NCBI RefSeq assembly: GCF_034190915.1
Contig: NW_026947506.1
Coordinates: forward strand, 37,943,748-38,007,747
Direction: 5' to 3'
DNA from: Cavia porcellus
Lineage: Eukaryota > Chordata > Mammalia > Rodentia > Caviidae
Length of the DNA: 64,000 bases
In this document: positions 22,347-32,340 of the stretch, in pieces
Layout of the letters: each line of letters begins with the position of its first letter
Position numbering within the stretch: position 1 is the first letter of the stretch
Notes under the pieces: model-generated
Told to the model about the DNA's origin: nothing
Seen by the model: only the letters and a program-made list of their open reading frames with translations
Database searches by the model: none
Program-made: the position numbers and the translations under genes

Positions 22347-22382
22347 AAGACAGGTTCTTTATTCCTCAGTTGTCAAGGCTTA
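22347..22382 (+). pseudogene. Class I integrase fragment, right of L1
   Basis: Thirty-six bases that continue the integrase reading broken at 15489 (..QDRFFIPQLSRL). They abut L1 endonuclease sequence at 22383, and the rest of integrase and env are gone. Confidence 0.65.
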
Positions 22383-22437
22383 AGTTTGCAGGTGTGATTC
22401 AGTTCTTTTATTTCTTTGCTCATTTTCTGTCTGGTAG

Positions 22438-23058
22438 TGTCGATGTCGCTCCCGGCCGGCAGGAAGGACACACGACAAAGTCTGGCAGTGGACAACCTTT
22501 TCTTTTATTTTCTCTCCGTACAGCCTGCCCTGGGATCGCTCCCAGCCGAAGCCTCCTCTGGTCCGCTCCCCGCGGCTCCTTCCGTGCTTCGCTCCGAAGC
22601 CTCTACCGGTCCGCTCTCCGCGGCTCCTTCCGGGCTTCGCTCCGAAGCCTCTACCGGTCCGCTCTCCGCGGCTCCTTCCGGGCTTCGCTCCGAAGCCTCT
22701 ACCGGTCCGCTCTCCGCGGCTCCTTCCGGGCTTCGCTCCGAAGCCTCTACCGGTCCGCTCTCCGCGGCTCCTTCCGGGCTTCGCTCCGAAGCCTCTACCA
22801 GTCCGCTCTCCGCGGCTCCTTCCGGGCTTCTACTTCCCCCCAGGGGTGGCACCAGTATATATACGGATACAGTGTCCAATCATATTAAAGTAAGCAAGGC
22901 AAGCTGATTGGCTAACATATTATTGAGTGGGTTGTTTACGCGGTAAGCAGGAAACTAACGTGCTCGATGGGAGGGGTAATCTAACTCAGGCTTTACTCTT
23001 TACCACAGGCCGCATGATCGCTATATGCGGCGGCTCGGCAATGTGGTGGCTCCCAACA
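22438..23058 (-). mobile_element. IAP-like class II solo LTR with 48-bp minisatellite
   Basis: A 621-base LTR on the minus strand, beginning TGTTGGGAGCC (23058) and ending CATCGACA (22438). It is flanked by the exact 6-base duplication TGGTAG (22432-22437 and 23059-23064), the size expected for class II. In minus sense it has a CCAAT box (AGCCAATCAGC, near 22910), a TATA box (GTATATATAC, near 22862) and an AATAAA signal (near 22510). The stretch between TATA and poly(A) signal is a CpG-rich tandem repeat. No internal provirus remains, so LTR-LTR recombination removed it. Confidence 0.9.
22573..22835 (-). repeat. 48-bp minisatellite in LTR R region
   Basis: Unit starts at 22573, 22621, 22669, 22717, 22765 and 22813 give an exact 48-base period, with five full units and partial units at both ends. 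Units are nearly identical and rich in CpG (cgcggctccttccgggcttc). Because 48 is divisible by 3, both strands show long open frames with 16-residue repeats; these are an arithmetic by-product, not genes. IAP LTRs have a variable repeat region in the same place. Confidence 0.92.
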
Positions 23059-23326
23059 TGGTAGATCTGTCCCTTGGTGTCAATGGCATATTAAGGTCTC
23101 CTGTTACAATTGTGTTACTGATAATTTGGGTTTTCATTTCTGTTAATAATTGTTTTATATAACTGGGTGCTCTGGAGTTTGGTGCGTATATATTTAAGAT
23201 AGTTATCTCTTCCTCTTGGAGTTTTCCCCTTACGAGTATGTAGTGACCTTCTTTGTCCTTTATGGTCATTGTTGGTTTAAAGTTCACATTGTCTGCAAAC
23301 AGAATGGCTACTCCCGGTTTTTTAAA

Positions 23327-23513
23327 CTTCACCCTGTTTTTTGGTTTTGGCCAATCAAAGCTGTGCCCCCCACTATCTCGGCACACAGAGGTTGTCAGTC
23401 TCACTTCTCCCTGCATCAGTGGGTACTGGCTAAAATAAAGCACTTCTTTTTCTTCAAAGACATCTTGCCTCATTTTGAACAATATTCTGGGGTCTTGTTT
23501 TTGGGGTACAACA
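23327..23513 (+). mobile_element. Class I ERV 3' LTR, truncated
   Basis: Matches the last roughly 190 bases of the LTR at 10475-10898 (caatcaaag, cttctttttcttcaaagac, ending ggggtacaaca), about 85% similar by eye. U3 is lost. Class II dUTPase/protease sequence resumes immediately at 23514, marking the right end of the class I insertion. Confidence 0.85.
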
Positions 23514-24230
23514 GGATACAAATTCTTGCGTGTGCTATGGCTCTTCGGGTTTTTGAACAAGGAGGTTATATGGCACAGTTGGTTTTGTTACCTATAGATA
23601 AGCCTTCCTTCTTGAAATATAGACAGCTCAGGAGGGAGAAAGAGCCTAAGAGCAAGGCTACAAAAAGAGAGATTTACTTTACATAGGAAGTGACTAAAAC
23701 AGGCCTATGTATTTTATAAAGATTAAGGAAAACATTTTGAAGGTCTAAAAGACACTGGCATGGATGTGCTGTAATTGCATCATAACATTGACCCACTACA
23801 TGGCAAACAGAAAAAGCTCCTATGTGTCTCTTATCAGGCTGTGAACCCCTAAACATATGTTATCAAGTGCCTCTCCATGCCTTATGATGGACCAGACCAA
23901 CAAAAGGATTTCTTTTTACCATATGTGGTACCTATTCCAGTAAACCTGAGGGGAAGAAATTTATTACAAGAATAGAAATTAGTGCTGACTAGTGATTTTA
24001 ATTTTAAGACTACACAAGCAACTTCCAATGTGGAACTAAACAGATTCAGATCCTAAGATTAAACAGATAATAGCTAAAATGGGATATCAAAAAGACAAGG
24101 AAATATGATAAAACTTACAGGGAGTCAAAGAGCCTGTTAAGATTATACTTAAAAATGACAGGCATGGTACCAGATATCAGCAGGTTTTGACAAGGGCCAT
24201 TGATGCTTCTCCCCCCACAACAGCTCTGCC
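23514..24230 (+). pseudogene. Class II dUTPase C-terminus and protease region, defective
   Basis: MAQLVLLPID (from 23570) is the conserved C-terminal dUTPase motif. Protease-like and linker sequence follows to about 24230 with many stops; I could not identify an intact protease active site. It is the downstream half of the gene split by the class I provirus at about 10470. Confidence 0.65.
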
Positions 24231-26150
24231 TTTACAGTGGAGAACTGAGGAACTTATTTGGGTAGATCAATGGCACCTTAACAAGGAGAAGCTAATTCAA
24301 TTATATAAATTAAGAGCAGTTGCAGCTAGGACATTTAGAAAGTTTCATTAGTCCTTGGAATACTATTTTTGTTATTCCAAAAAAGTCAGGCAAATGGAGG
24401 TTATTACAAGATTAAGAGCTGTCAATGTTTGCTTATTCCCAGTGGGGGATGGAACCAAGAGTGCCAAACTCAATTGCAGTTCCCAGAGACTGGCCTCTCA
24501 TCATAATTGATTTAAAATGTTGTTTTTCTTAGCATTTTTCTTTGTCCTGCAGATTTGCCACATTTTGCATTTTCTGTGCCTAGTTTAAATTTTAAAGAAC
24601 CAATGCAAAAGTATCAATGGGTCACATTACCTCAAGAAATGAAAAATAGTCTAACTTTGTGTTAGCTTTTTGTACAGCAAGCCTTACAAAAAGTTAGATG
24701 AATGTATCTTTCCTCTTACATAGTTCATTATATGGATGACATCCTATTGTTAGCTCCCATTAACAAACAATTATAGGATATATTTACAAAAGCAAAACAA
24801 GATTTAATAACTTTTGGTCCCTGCATTGCTCCAGATAAGGTACAATTGTCCAGCCCTATTACCTGGAACAATGGGGACTCATAGGGTAATAAAGCTACAG
24901 AAGCTACAGATTCATTGAGATCATTTAAAAACTTTAAATGACTTCCAAAAATTATTAGGAGATATAAATTGGATAAGGCTAAAGTTGAGTATTGCTACTT
25001 ATCAGTTGAAACACTATAGTATTTTACAGGGAGATTCAGCTATTGATTCCCCTCAGAGTTTGTCTACTGAGGCTCAGAGCTAGGTTTGGTTGAAAAAGTG
25101 TTACAACAGCATCAAGTTTTTAGAATAAATACAAATTATCCTCTTGTTCTTTATATTATAAGCACTCTTCATTCTCATAATGGTCTCATAAGGAAATAAT
25201 ATGATAAACAAATTGGGTGGCTTTATCTTTCTAACCAGTTAGGCAAAATTTTACTTTTATACTTAGAACCAATTGCCAACATCATCACAATAGGAAAAAT
25301 AAGGTCTAAACAACTCTTTAGCATTGATCCTTCTAGAATTGTATTGCCTCTTGATCTACATCAGTATTTGACCCGGTTACAACAAGTTCTATATTGGTAA
25401 GTAGCCTTCATGGATTTCATAGGGCAAATTGATAATCACTTTCCCAGTGATCCTATCTGTCAATTTTTTCTCAAGCATTCATGTATTATTCCAAAAATTA
25501 CTAAATTTGAACCTATTCCTAATGCAACAATTTATTTTACTGATGGTTCATCAAAAGGCAAGGCTACAATTTGGAGTAAGGATTTCAACAGGTACTACAG
25601 ATTCCAGGACTTTCTGCACAAAGATCTGAGATCACTGCTATTTTATTTGTCATAAAACAATTTAATTACAAATCTATTAACATAATCAGTGACTCAGCCT
25701 ATGCAGTTTACCTTATTCAGCAGCTCAGCAGCACCACTCTACCATCAGCCTTAGATCCACTTCTCTTTAGTTGTTTTAGACTACAAAAGGCAATTGATAA
25801 TCAAACAGCATCCTTTTATATTGGTCACATAAGGTGTCACTTTACTTTACCTGGATTTTTAATGTATGATAATCAACAAGTTGATTCAGTAGTTGCTTTT
25901 ATTATACCGTTTGATGTAGCTAGACAATCTCATTCATACCATCATCAAAATGTTAAGGCTCTAATCAAAGAATTTCAAGTAACCAGGTCTCAAGCAAGAC
26001 AAATTGTTATGTCTTGTCCTACTTGTCAAAAGTTTCCTAAAACTGTGCCACCAGAGGGCGATAACCCCAGAGGTTTAAAATGTAATGATATTTGGCAAAT
26101 GGATGTTACACATTTTTCTTCATTCGGTAAACTACAATATATTCATGTAA
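24231..26150 (+). pseudogene. Class II pol (RT, RNase H, integrase), defective
   Basis: RT: ELIWVDQWHL (24252), then SPWNT and PKKSGKWR (about 24352-24400), and an unmutated YMDD catalytic box at 24729-24740. RNase H: YFTDGSSKGKATIW (about 25530-25570). Integrase: SYHHQNVKALIKEF and SCPTCQK supply the HHCC zinc site, and WQMDVTHF carries the first catalytic Asp (about 26095-26115). The sequence ends shortly after LQYIHV near 26150, so the other catalytic residues are missing. Stops and frameshifts occur throughout. Confidence 0.85.
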
Positions 26151-27985
26151 GAAGTGAATTAGTTCAGCAAGGGAGCATGATTCAAGTATATAAATAGCCC
26201 CTGAGGAACCTAGAGAGTTCTCACAGACCCTGACAAACTGTGTATCTGTTTCTGTGTTTGTTTGAATGTGTACAGATTATCTATCAAATAATTTGTTTCT
26301 GTGTTTGTTTGAATGTGTACAGATTATCTATCAAATAATTTATTCATATTTGTCCATTTGTCCGTTCTCTAAACAGCTGTTCCTTTTATTTTGAACTCAA
26401 TAATTTTTCTCTTTTCCTTTGCATTTAGGATCATTTGATAATAGGTTTATTTGGGTTACAAAATTATAAAGCATGCTTCTACCTAGTTCAAATGCCACCT
26501 GGGTCGCCAGCTGGTCCAAATGATGCAAAGATTAGTTATGTAAATGTAATATATATTTTTGTTATTATTGACTTGAGAGTCTCATTGTTTAAAAATCAAT
26601 GGGTTAAATGTTAACTGATCTCAATTGTTTTTTTTTTCATGTCATCAAAAATAATTTATTAAATAAACAAAATCCCGTGGGGTTGGGATTATTGCACAGG
26701 ACTCTGATTGATAAATAAGAAAACAGTGTCCAGGTGACTTTTTAAACCAGTTCTTGTTCATTGATTGGAGGCCCCAATGACCTCCACAGCCCTATGGGAG
26801 ACATTCCAATTAAAGTTACAAAAATATTATTGTAATATGTTCATGTTGGTCACCATCAAAAGAAATAATACAATAAGCTTATTGATTTAAAGATGCCTAT
26901 GCAAAGGTTTCATATAGCTATGACAGATTGTTATTAACCTCATAGTATATTAATGTATTCTTGCTTCCAGATATTCAGGTTTTCCAAAATGTAAAACAGA
27001 GATTATTTGTGGTAACAAAATTTTGTTTCATATTCAGACCTCTGCTGGTACTAAAAATTTGTAAGATTCACATTCCATTAAAGGCCAATAAGTTAGATAA
27101 AAGTTTTGATGTGTAAGATAGAGGTGATTGACTAAAAGGGGTATTTTATGTCAAAATGGAAATTCAGATTGTTACAAAAATGTCATAATTATTATTCTAT
27201 AATGTTATATATGGTATTGGCTTCTGATTTTCTGTGTAAAATATGTAACTATTGACACTCTATAGGTATTCAAATGTTAATATATCCAAGGATAATAGAA
27301 AATAAGTTTCATTTACTATTCTAAGGTGTTTCATATTTAGCTAAGATAGTAATGTTAAGCTGACTGCCTCTAATATACTGTGTTGTTATCAATTTTTCTC
27401 CTGGATGTTCAATAATTGAGGTTTAGAGACCAAAAATTAGAGAAACAGATGGACTAAGAGGATAGTCATTACTTTGGCACCAGCCCTTCAAGGCCTATGA
27501 GGATTCAAGACATAAAAGAACTTCTGATTGTGTCATCCATATATACTCAGTGAGTCCCTGGTCCTCTGATCAAGAAGACTATGAGACCACAGAGGAAAGT
27601 GATCTTTGATGAATGGTATGATTAAGGAGAGACACTAAGAGAAAAAAATCTCCCAAGCTTTCATAGAAAGCAACTTTGTCAATCAATGACCATGTTTTAT
27701 CCTGATGGATGACACTGACTGTTGAGCCAAGAGGTGCTATGCATAGTTACAAGGCAATTTCTGAGGAGACTTAACTGATCTTGATAGATAATAAAAATCT
27801 GATTATATTTAATGCAGGTCTTATCTTAACTTGGTCTTGAACTTCCAATAGAAAAGTATAATTTCAAGAGATGTAATGCAATGCCATAGTAAAATGTTAG
27901 CTGTAAAAAAGGCTCAAATAATTAACACCTTCTGATATTGCTGGCTACATTCGTAACTCAATATTGTTATAGACTGATGGACTGT
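26151..27985 (+). other. Class II provirus 3' region, no recognisable env
   Basis: AT-rich sequence between truncated integrase and the HAL1 insertion. I find no envelope signature (signal peptide, furin site, heptads) in any frame. IAP- and ETn-type elements often lack env, which fits. Without the later insertions, the provirus interior would be about 6.7 kb. Confidence 0.5.
26247..26340 (+). repeat. 47-bp direct tandem duplication
   Basis: Two identical-looking units (26247-26293 and 26294-26340), each beginning tgtttctgtgtttgtttgaa. They lie just beyond the truncated integrase. Confidence 0.9.
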
Positions 27986-29333
27986 ATAGTATTTAAATTG
28001 TTTTTTAAAAAATTTTATTTAAGGAGAAAGAAAAAAAAGCAGAGAAAGGGTACAAGTTATACAGATTTACAGAAAAAAATGAACAGTAGGAAATCACTAG
28101 TTAATGGATTACATATTGTCATCTTAGAAATAATTGTTCCAGTCACAAAATTAAAGCTTGTAAAGTGGACATTCCAACAATGATACTGCAAACAGTTCTG
28201 TTCAATGATCCAATAAAACTCTGTGATATCATTTTCTATCTTATACACTTAAATATACATGCAGTTATATAGTTTAGAGCACTTTCTTTTCCTCTCTTTT
28301 GTACAACGACTATTACACATTTTGGGTTTCATTGCTCCCACGATTCTTATTACTTTTTTGGAAGAGAGTAAAACCAAATGTGACATAACAGAACAGAATC
28401 GGTCAAGTCAAAAGGGTGGACATAATAGATAATGTAAAAACATAATACAAGGTGATGAACAATGGTTACCATAATGCCTCACGCTATCTCTAATAGAATT
28501 GCCTATATCATTAGTTATAATACGATTGAACAAAACAGTAAAGAATAAAACTGACAAAACCAAAACATTGGAGACATTGTAGGTCTTCAAAAGTAGATAA
28601 AAGTCAATGAGAATGGGTGTTATAATGAATCTCATTATCTTCACAGCTGATGCCTAAACGTTCGAACCTGATACTATAGAGCAAAACAGAATAGGGGAAC
28701 ATCAGTTAAAAACCAGATGGTGAGAGTAATACGGGGCTTTAAATCGAGGTAATGGAAAGTCAAAGTGGGTTACTATAATATATCCTGCTATTTTTTTCTT
28801 TAATTAAAAGGATAAAAATAAAAAAATAAATAATGGAGTGGAGATTGAGATAGAAGAGGGCATAACAATGAAACAATGCAGATCAAAACATAACCATTTA
28901 AGCAGAATAGTGTTTCACCACCAGATAATCCTGACCTGAAAGTAGTTACCATATTGTCTCTTTCCTTCAAATCCTTGAGTACAACTTCGTATACTGTAGC
29001 ATTAAGTATATCGAAACAATGTAAAACCATTTAAGAAAATGACAGCATTACAGAGTATTTAGAATCTACTAACAGAAAATGAACAATGATTTCTGTATAA
29101 TCTCCTTGTCTTTAAAAGGTTTTTGCTTATACTATCGTACATAATAAAATCCAATAAGATACAACCTATTTAGACCATTGGAGACAGAAGAACAAAAGCT
29201 AGATGAGACTTCAAAACAAGATGATACTAAATCAGTATTACCTATTAAGATGTCATTTTCTCCAAAATAGCTGTTCCTATCATCCAATCTTCTCTGCCTC
29301 ATTTCTGTTGAGCTTCTTTTCTGTCAGTAACTG

Positions 29334-30386
29334 TCAGTTTGTCTTCTTCATTTTGTTCTCTGCTCCATTCATTGTGGCCGCCCCGCCACTATTTCTGGAT
29401 TCTTTGTATTTTTCTTTTTTTAGAATATCCTGCAATACTCTCTGTAGAGTTGAATTGGTGGTTGCAAATTCCCCCAGTTCCTCTTTATCCTGGAAGCACC
29501 TTGTTTTTCCATCAATTTCCAGGGACAGTTGTGCAGGATATCTCAATCTTGGCTGGAGATTATTATCTTTCAAAGCTTGAATTATTTCCCCCCATGCTCT
29601 TCGTGATTTGATGGTTTGTGCAGAGAAATCTGCTGTAATTCTGATGGGTGTTCCCTTGTAAGTGGTCTGTTTCTTGTCTCTGACAGCTTTTAATATTCTG
29701 TTCTTGTATTGAATTTCTGGAATTTTTATTATTATATGCCTGGGTGTTGCTCTGTTTGGGTTGTAGGTAGCTGGGGTCCTGTATGCCTCATACATCTGAG
29801 TATCTTTACCTTTTGCTAAATTAGGAAAATTCTCCTGGATTATTTCTGTGAGTAGCTTTTGTAGTTCACTTGTTTGTGTCCCTACTTCTTCTTTTATGTT
29901 CTTAATCCTTGAGTTATGGATCCTCTTATCATCTTCTTGTCTTTGTATTATTGCTGTTTGTTTCTTTGTTATTTTTAAGAAGTTTTTCATTTCATTCTCC
30001 CATATTACAAATCTGCCCTCCAGTTCAGATAGTCTGTCCTTAGTTTCTTTCAAGCTGTTATGCCAGTCTTCAATAGACTTCTTAGTTTCTTGGTAGTCCC
30101 TTTGAAGCTGCTTCACATATTCTATGCTTTCTCTGTTTTCTCCATCAAACAATTCTCCCCTCTTTTTCTGTTCTTCCATTCCACCATCTGTTTTTTCTTG
30201 GGTGGTGCTTAGCATTTCTCTAACTATTCTGCATACTTCTAGCTTCAGGTTGTTGATAACTTCATTCCTGAATTGGTCTATTAGGCTCTTTGTATGGCGC
30301 TTTATGTCTATTGGTGTGGTGTCCGCTATTGCCTGTTTCTCAGAATTGGGGGCCGAGGAGCCTTTCTTGTTGCTGTCTCTTCCCAT
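29334..30386 (-). CDS. HAL1 ORF1 protein, intact, 350 aa (copy 2)
   Basis: 350 codons without interruption, the same length as the copy at 4288-5340. Domain order is the same: N-terminal tail, coiled coil (about 35-155), RRM-like domain (about 157-252, TPRHIIIKIPE), C-terminal domain (about 253-320, YPAQLSLEIDG), and a Lys-rich tail ending KMKKTN. By eye it differs at about 36 of 350 residues: about 8 in residues 151-329 (RNA-binding half), the rest in the N-terminal half and C-terminal tail. By homology it is an RNA-binding chaperone packaged with its own RNA. Retrotransposition would need ORF2p from elsewhere. Confidence 0.93.
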   Translation of the reverse strand: MGRDSNKKGSSAPNSEKQAIADTTPIDIKRHTKSLIDQFRNEVINNLKLEVCRIVREMLSTTQEKTDGGMEEQKKRGELFDGENRESIEYVKQLQRDYQETKKSIEDWHNSLKETKDRLSELEGRFVIWENEMKNFLKITKKQTAIIQRQEDDKRIHNSRIKNIKEEVGTQTSELQKLLTEIIQENFPNLAKGKDTQMYEAYRTPATYNPNRATPRHIIIKIPEIQYKNRILKAVRDKKQTTYKGTPIRITADFSAQTIKSRRAWGEIIQALKDNNLQPRLRYPAQLSLEIDGKTRCFQDKEELGEFATTNSTLQRVLQDILKKEKYKESRNSGGAATMNGAENKMKKTN

Positions 30387-31135
30387 ATTCTCTGTTCTTT
30401 ATATATGCAAGCTTATATAAGAGGCCCAGCTTCCCTCCCAGTCAGCCACAGCCTGATAGAATTGCGCTGGTTAGGTGTTCCCACTCACTGCAGTGCACCA
30501 GGGAGTTACGAACCAGGCAGCCTACATGGGGGTCGCCCCTCCTGGCCACTGTCAGGCTCTGGGATCTGGGTTGGGCCAGCCTACCAGGTCCACTGGCAGC
30601 GTCACGCAGGCCAGGCACTTTTCACCAATCCCGCCCAAGAGGGGGATGTGTGGCTGGAGTCGCCACCGCGCCCTGCTCCCACAGGACTGCCCGGGCCCAG
30701 AAAGTCCTCCGCTGGAGTCAAACTGTGGTAGAGTGTCAGTTTCTCTCACTCACCTCACCACAAGTCAGTGCATGCCTCCCTGCCCGTCCTGTTTTCGACT
30801 CTGTTCGCAGATTGCCATTCTCAGAGCTTCCACGCGTCTCTCTCCTTGCCGAGCCACTGTAGAGGCAGCCAGCCGCTGTGTGGCGGGAAACCCAAATCGC
30901 GGCTTCCAATGGCACGGGGTCCAGCCTCCACACTGGGGCTTTTCTGTTCCTGTTTTAGCACCAGGACTGCATTCCAAGTTGGTTTCTCTCAACCCAGTTC
31001 ATTCCTGAGTCAGCAGAGCATATCTCCACCTGCTTATGTCTCCTTAGTCCGCACCATTCCTGGCTTCTGAGCCAAGTCTTTTCAGAGAGCCTCTGGTAGT
31101 TGCTGTTATCTGTCCACCATGTTCTCCCAGAAGCC
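30387..31135 (-). promoter_or_regulatory. HAL1 5'UTR / internal promoter (copy 2)
   Basis: GC-rich, about 750 bases, homologous to 5341-6206 and, at its outer end, to 1-242. Contains one roughly 120-base unit (about 30799-30918). Plus-strand frames up to 190 codons are antisense and not conserved between copies. Confidence 0.72.
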
Positions 31136-31206
31136 ATAGTATTTAAATTGTGAGAGTTCTCCTAACACAGGTTCTCCAAGCTTCAGCTGATCACCCATCC
31201 CACACA

Positions 31207-31227
31207 ACTAAAAAGAAATGAGGAATA
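31207..31227 (+). promoter_or_regulatory. Class II polypurine tract
   Basis: The A/G-rich run aaaaagaaatgaggaa lies immediately before the TGTTGGGAGCC LTR start. It would be the plus-strand primer site of the class II provirus. Confidence 0.6.
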
Positions 31228-31508
31228 TGTTGGGAGCCATTGAAACTGGAAATGGAAAAATACATGCAGGGCTGCTGCATGGCTGGGGCAAGATAAGATC
31301 ACAGCTGAGGACACCTGGCTCCAACTCCAATGAACTAAATAAAGGCTGTAGTTACAGGCATTTCACCCCTGTAGTGAAATGCAACATGGAGATCTTCTCC
31401 TGAGATACTTCTCCTTGTTCATATAATTTGTTACTTGAAAAGTCCTTGAGGATCTGATTGCCCAAGTTCTGTTCAGTTTCCTGTGTTGTTTGAAAAAATA
31501 ATAAATAT
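31228..31508 (+). mobile_element. Class II ERV 3' LTR, truncated
   Basis: Matches 7432 onward of the 5' LTR (TGTTGGGAG, cattgaaactggaaatgg, gatcttctcct, aataataaatata). It loses U5 at about 31508, where an old HAL1 begins. Together with the 5' LTR it frames a 24-kb interval containing every other ERV, L1 and HAL1 insertion between them. Confidence 0.8.
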
Positions 31509-32117
31509 ATATAGAGAAAAAAATGGTGGCTTGCTAGGGGGCTGGATGCAGAATCTCTGTGAAGAAATCAGATCAGATGCTAGAATATGACAACATGGAG
31601 ATGGCCAGACGAATGGATAATGATTCTTATTAACCAAGGCGGTAACTGAAGGGAAAAATAAAACTAGGAAGAGGAAGGAAAAGCACAGGTGGAAAGCTGA
31701 AGCCCCACATGCTAAGACCCATTCTGCACTGTACTAGGTGTGCCTGGAGGATCCAAGGTTGTGCTGAGACCGTGGCTGCCAATAATGGGAGTCAGCAAAT
31801 CTCAGCCCTTATTGGGAGGATGCGGTGCAGTGAGCAGTGGTTCCAAGGGGAAGAGCTATATTGGCTCTCAGTGATTGCTGGAAATTGGGACCTTCGGGGT
31901 CCTGCGAAGCAGCCAGAGCCATCTGCATGCACTGGAGGAGACTGCAAGAAGCTCCTGGGCTCAGAATCTGGATACTGCACAGTTTTCTGACTGATCTGTG
32001 CTGTGCTGAGAACTCAGTAAAGACATGCGGCACAGTGTGCAGTAGATCCAAGAGGAAGATCTGCATTGATTCCCAGTGAGTGCTAGGGACTGGATCCCAT
32101 GGCTGATGTTGCTGGCT

Positions 32118-32340
32118 GGAGGACATCTTGGAATTGGGCAGAGCCCAGTGCCACGGTGGCATCAGTGACACAGAGAGGACTGGTGGAGGACATCTTGGAG
32201 CTGGGCAGAGCCCTGCACCGTGATGACATCAGACAGTCACCTCTGGTGCAGAGAGGTCTGGTGTAGGATATCTTGGAATTGGGCAGAGCCTGGCACTGCA
32301 GTGACATCAGTCAGCCACCCCTGGTGCAGAGAGAACTGGC
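32118..32340 (+). repeat. Tandem repeats in old HAL1 5'UTR
   Basis: Three units spaced about 67 and 78 bases, starting near 32118, 32185 and 32263. Each has 'catcttgga.ttgggcagagc' followed by a 'gcatcag' block. They probably belong to the promoter. Confidence 0.8.

Larger units (their letters stand above)
22383..23322 (-). mobile_element. Internal L1 ORF2 endonuclease fragment, interrupted by LTR
   Basis: 22383-22437 and 23059-23322 join into about 310 bases matching 19972-20270 of the full-length L1 (endonuclease coding). They contain neither an L1 5' end nor a tail. The two parts are split by the IAP-like LTR. The fragment connects class I integrase to the truncated class I 3' LTR, replacing the rest of that provirus. 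Confidence 0.85.
28001..31135 (-). mobile_element. Complete HAL1 (ORF1-only LINE), copy 2
   Basis: 3,135 bases on the minus strand: 5'UTR 30387-31135, intact ORF1 29334-30386, 3'UTR 28001-29333 ending in an A-rich tail. An exact 15-base duplication, atagtatttaaattg, flanks it (27986-28000 and 31136-31150). No ORF2 is present. It inserted into the 3' part of the class II provirus; removing it leaves a continuous path to the polypurine tract and 3' LTR. Its 5'UTR has a single copy of the roughly 120-base unit duplicated in copy 1. Confidence 0.93.

Noticed and set aside
22573..22835. Regular repeats that could be mistaken for a CRISPR array
   Set aside because: The 48-base units are contiguous, without unique spacers, and lie in an LTR of a mammalian genome.
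22370..22907. Long plus- and minus-strand reading frames with 16-residue repeats (up to 172 codons)
   Set aside because: The frames exist because the 48-base minisatellite unit is a multiple of three. The sequence is an LTR, open in several frames on both strands, with no coding signature.
26151..27985. Class II env gene
   Set aside because: Looked for signal peptide, furin-type site, immunosuppressive-like region and transmembrane anchor in all plus frames; found none.
30290..31070. Plus-strand frames of 98-190 codons
   Set aside because: Antisense to the HAL1 5'UTR and first ORF1 codons; not conserved with copy 1.
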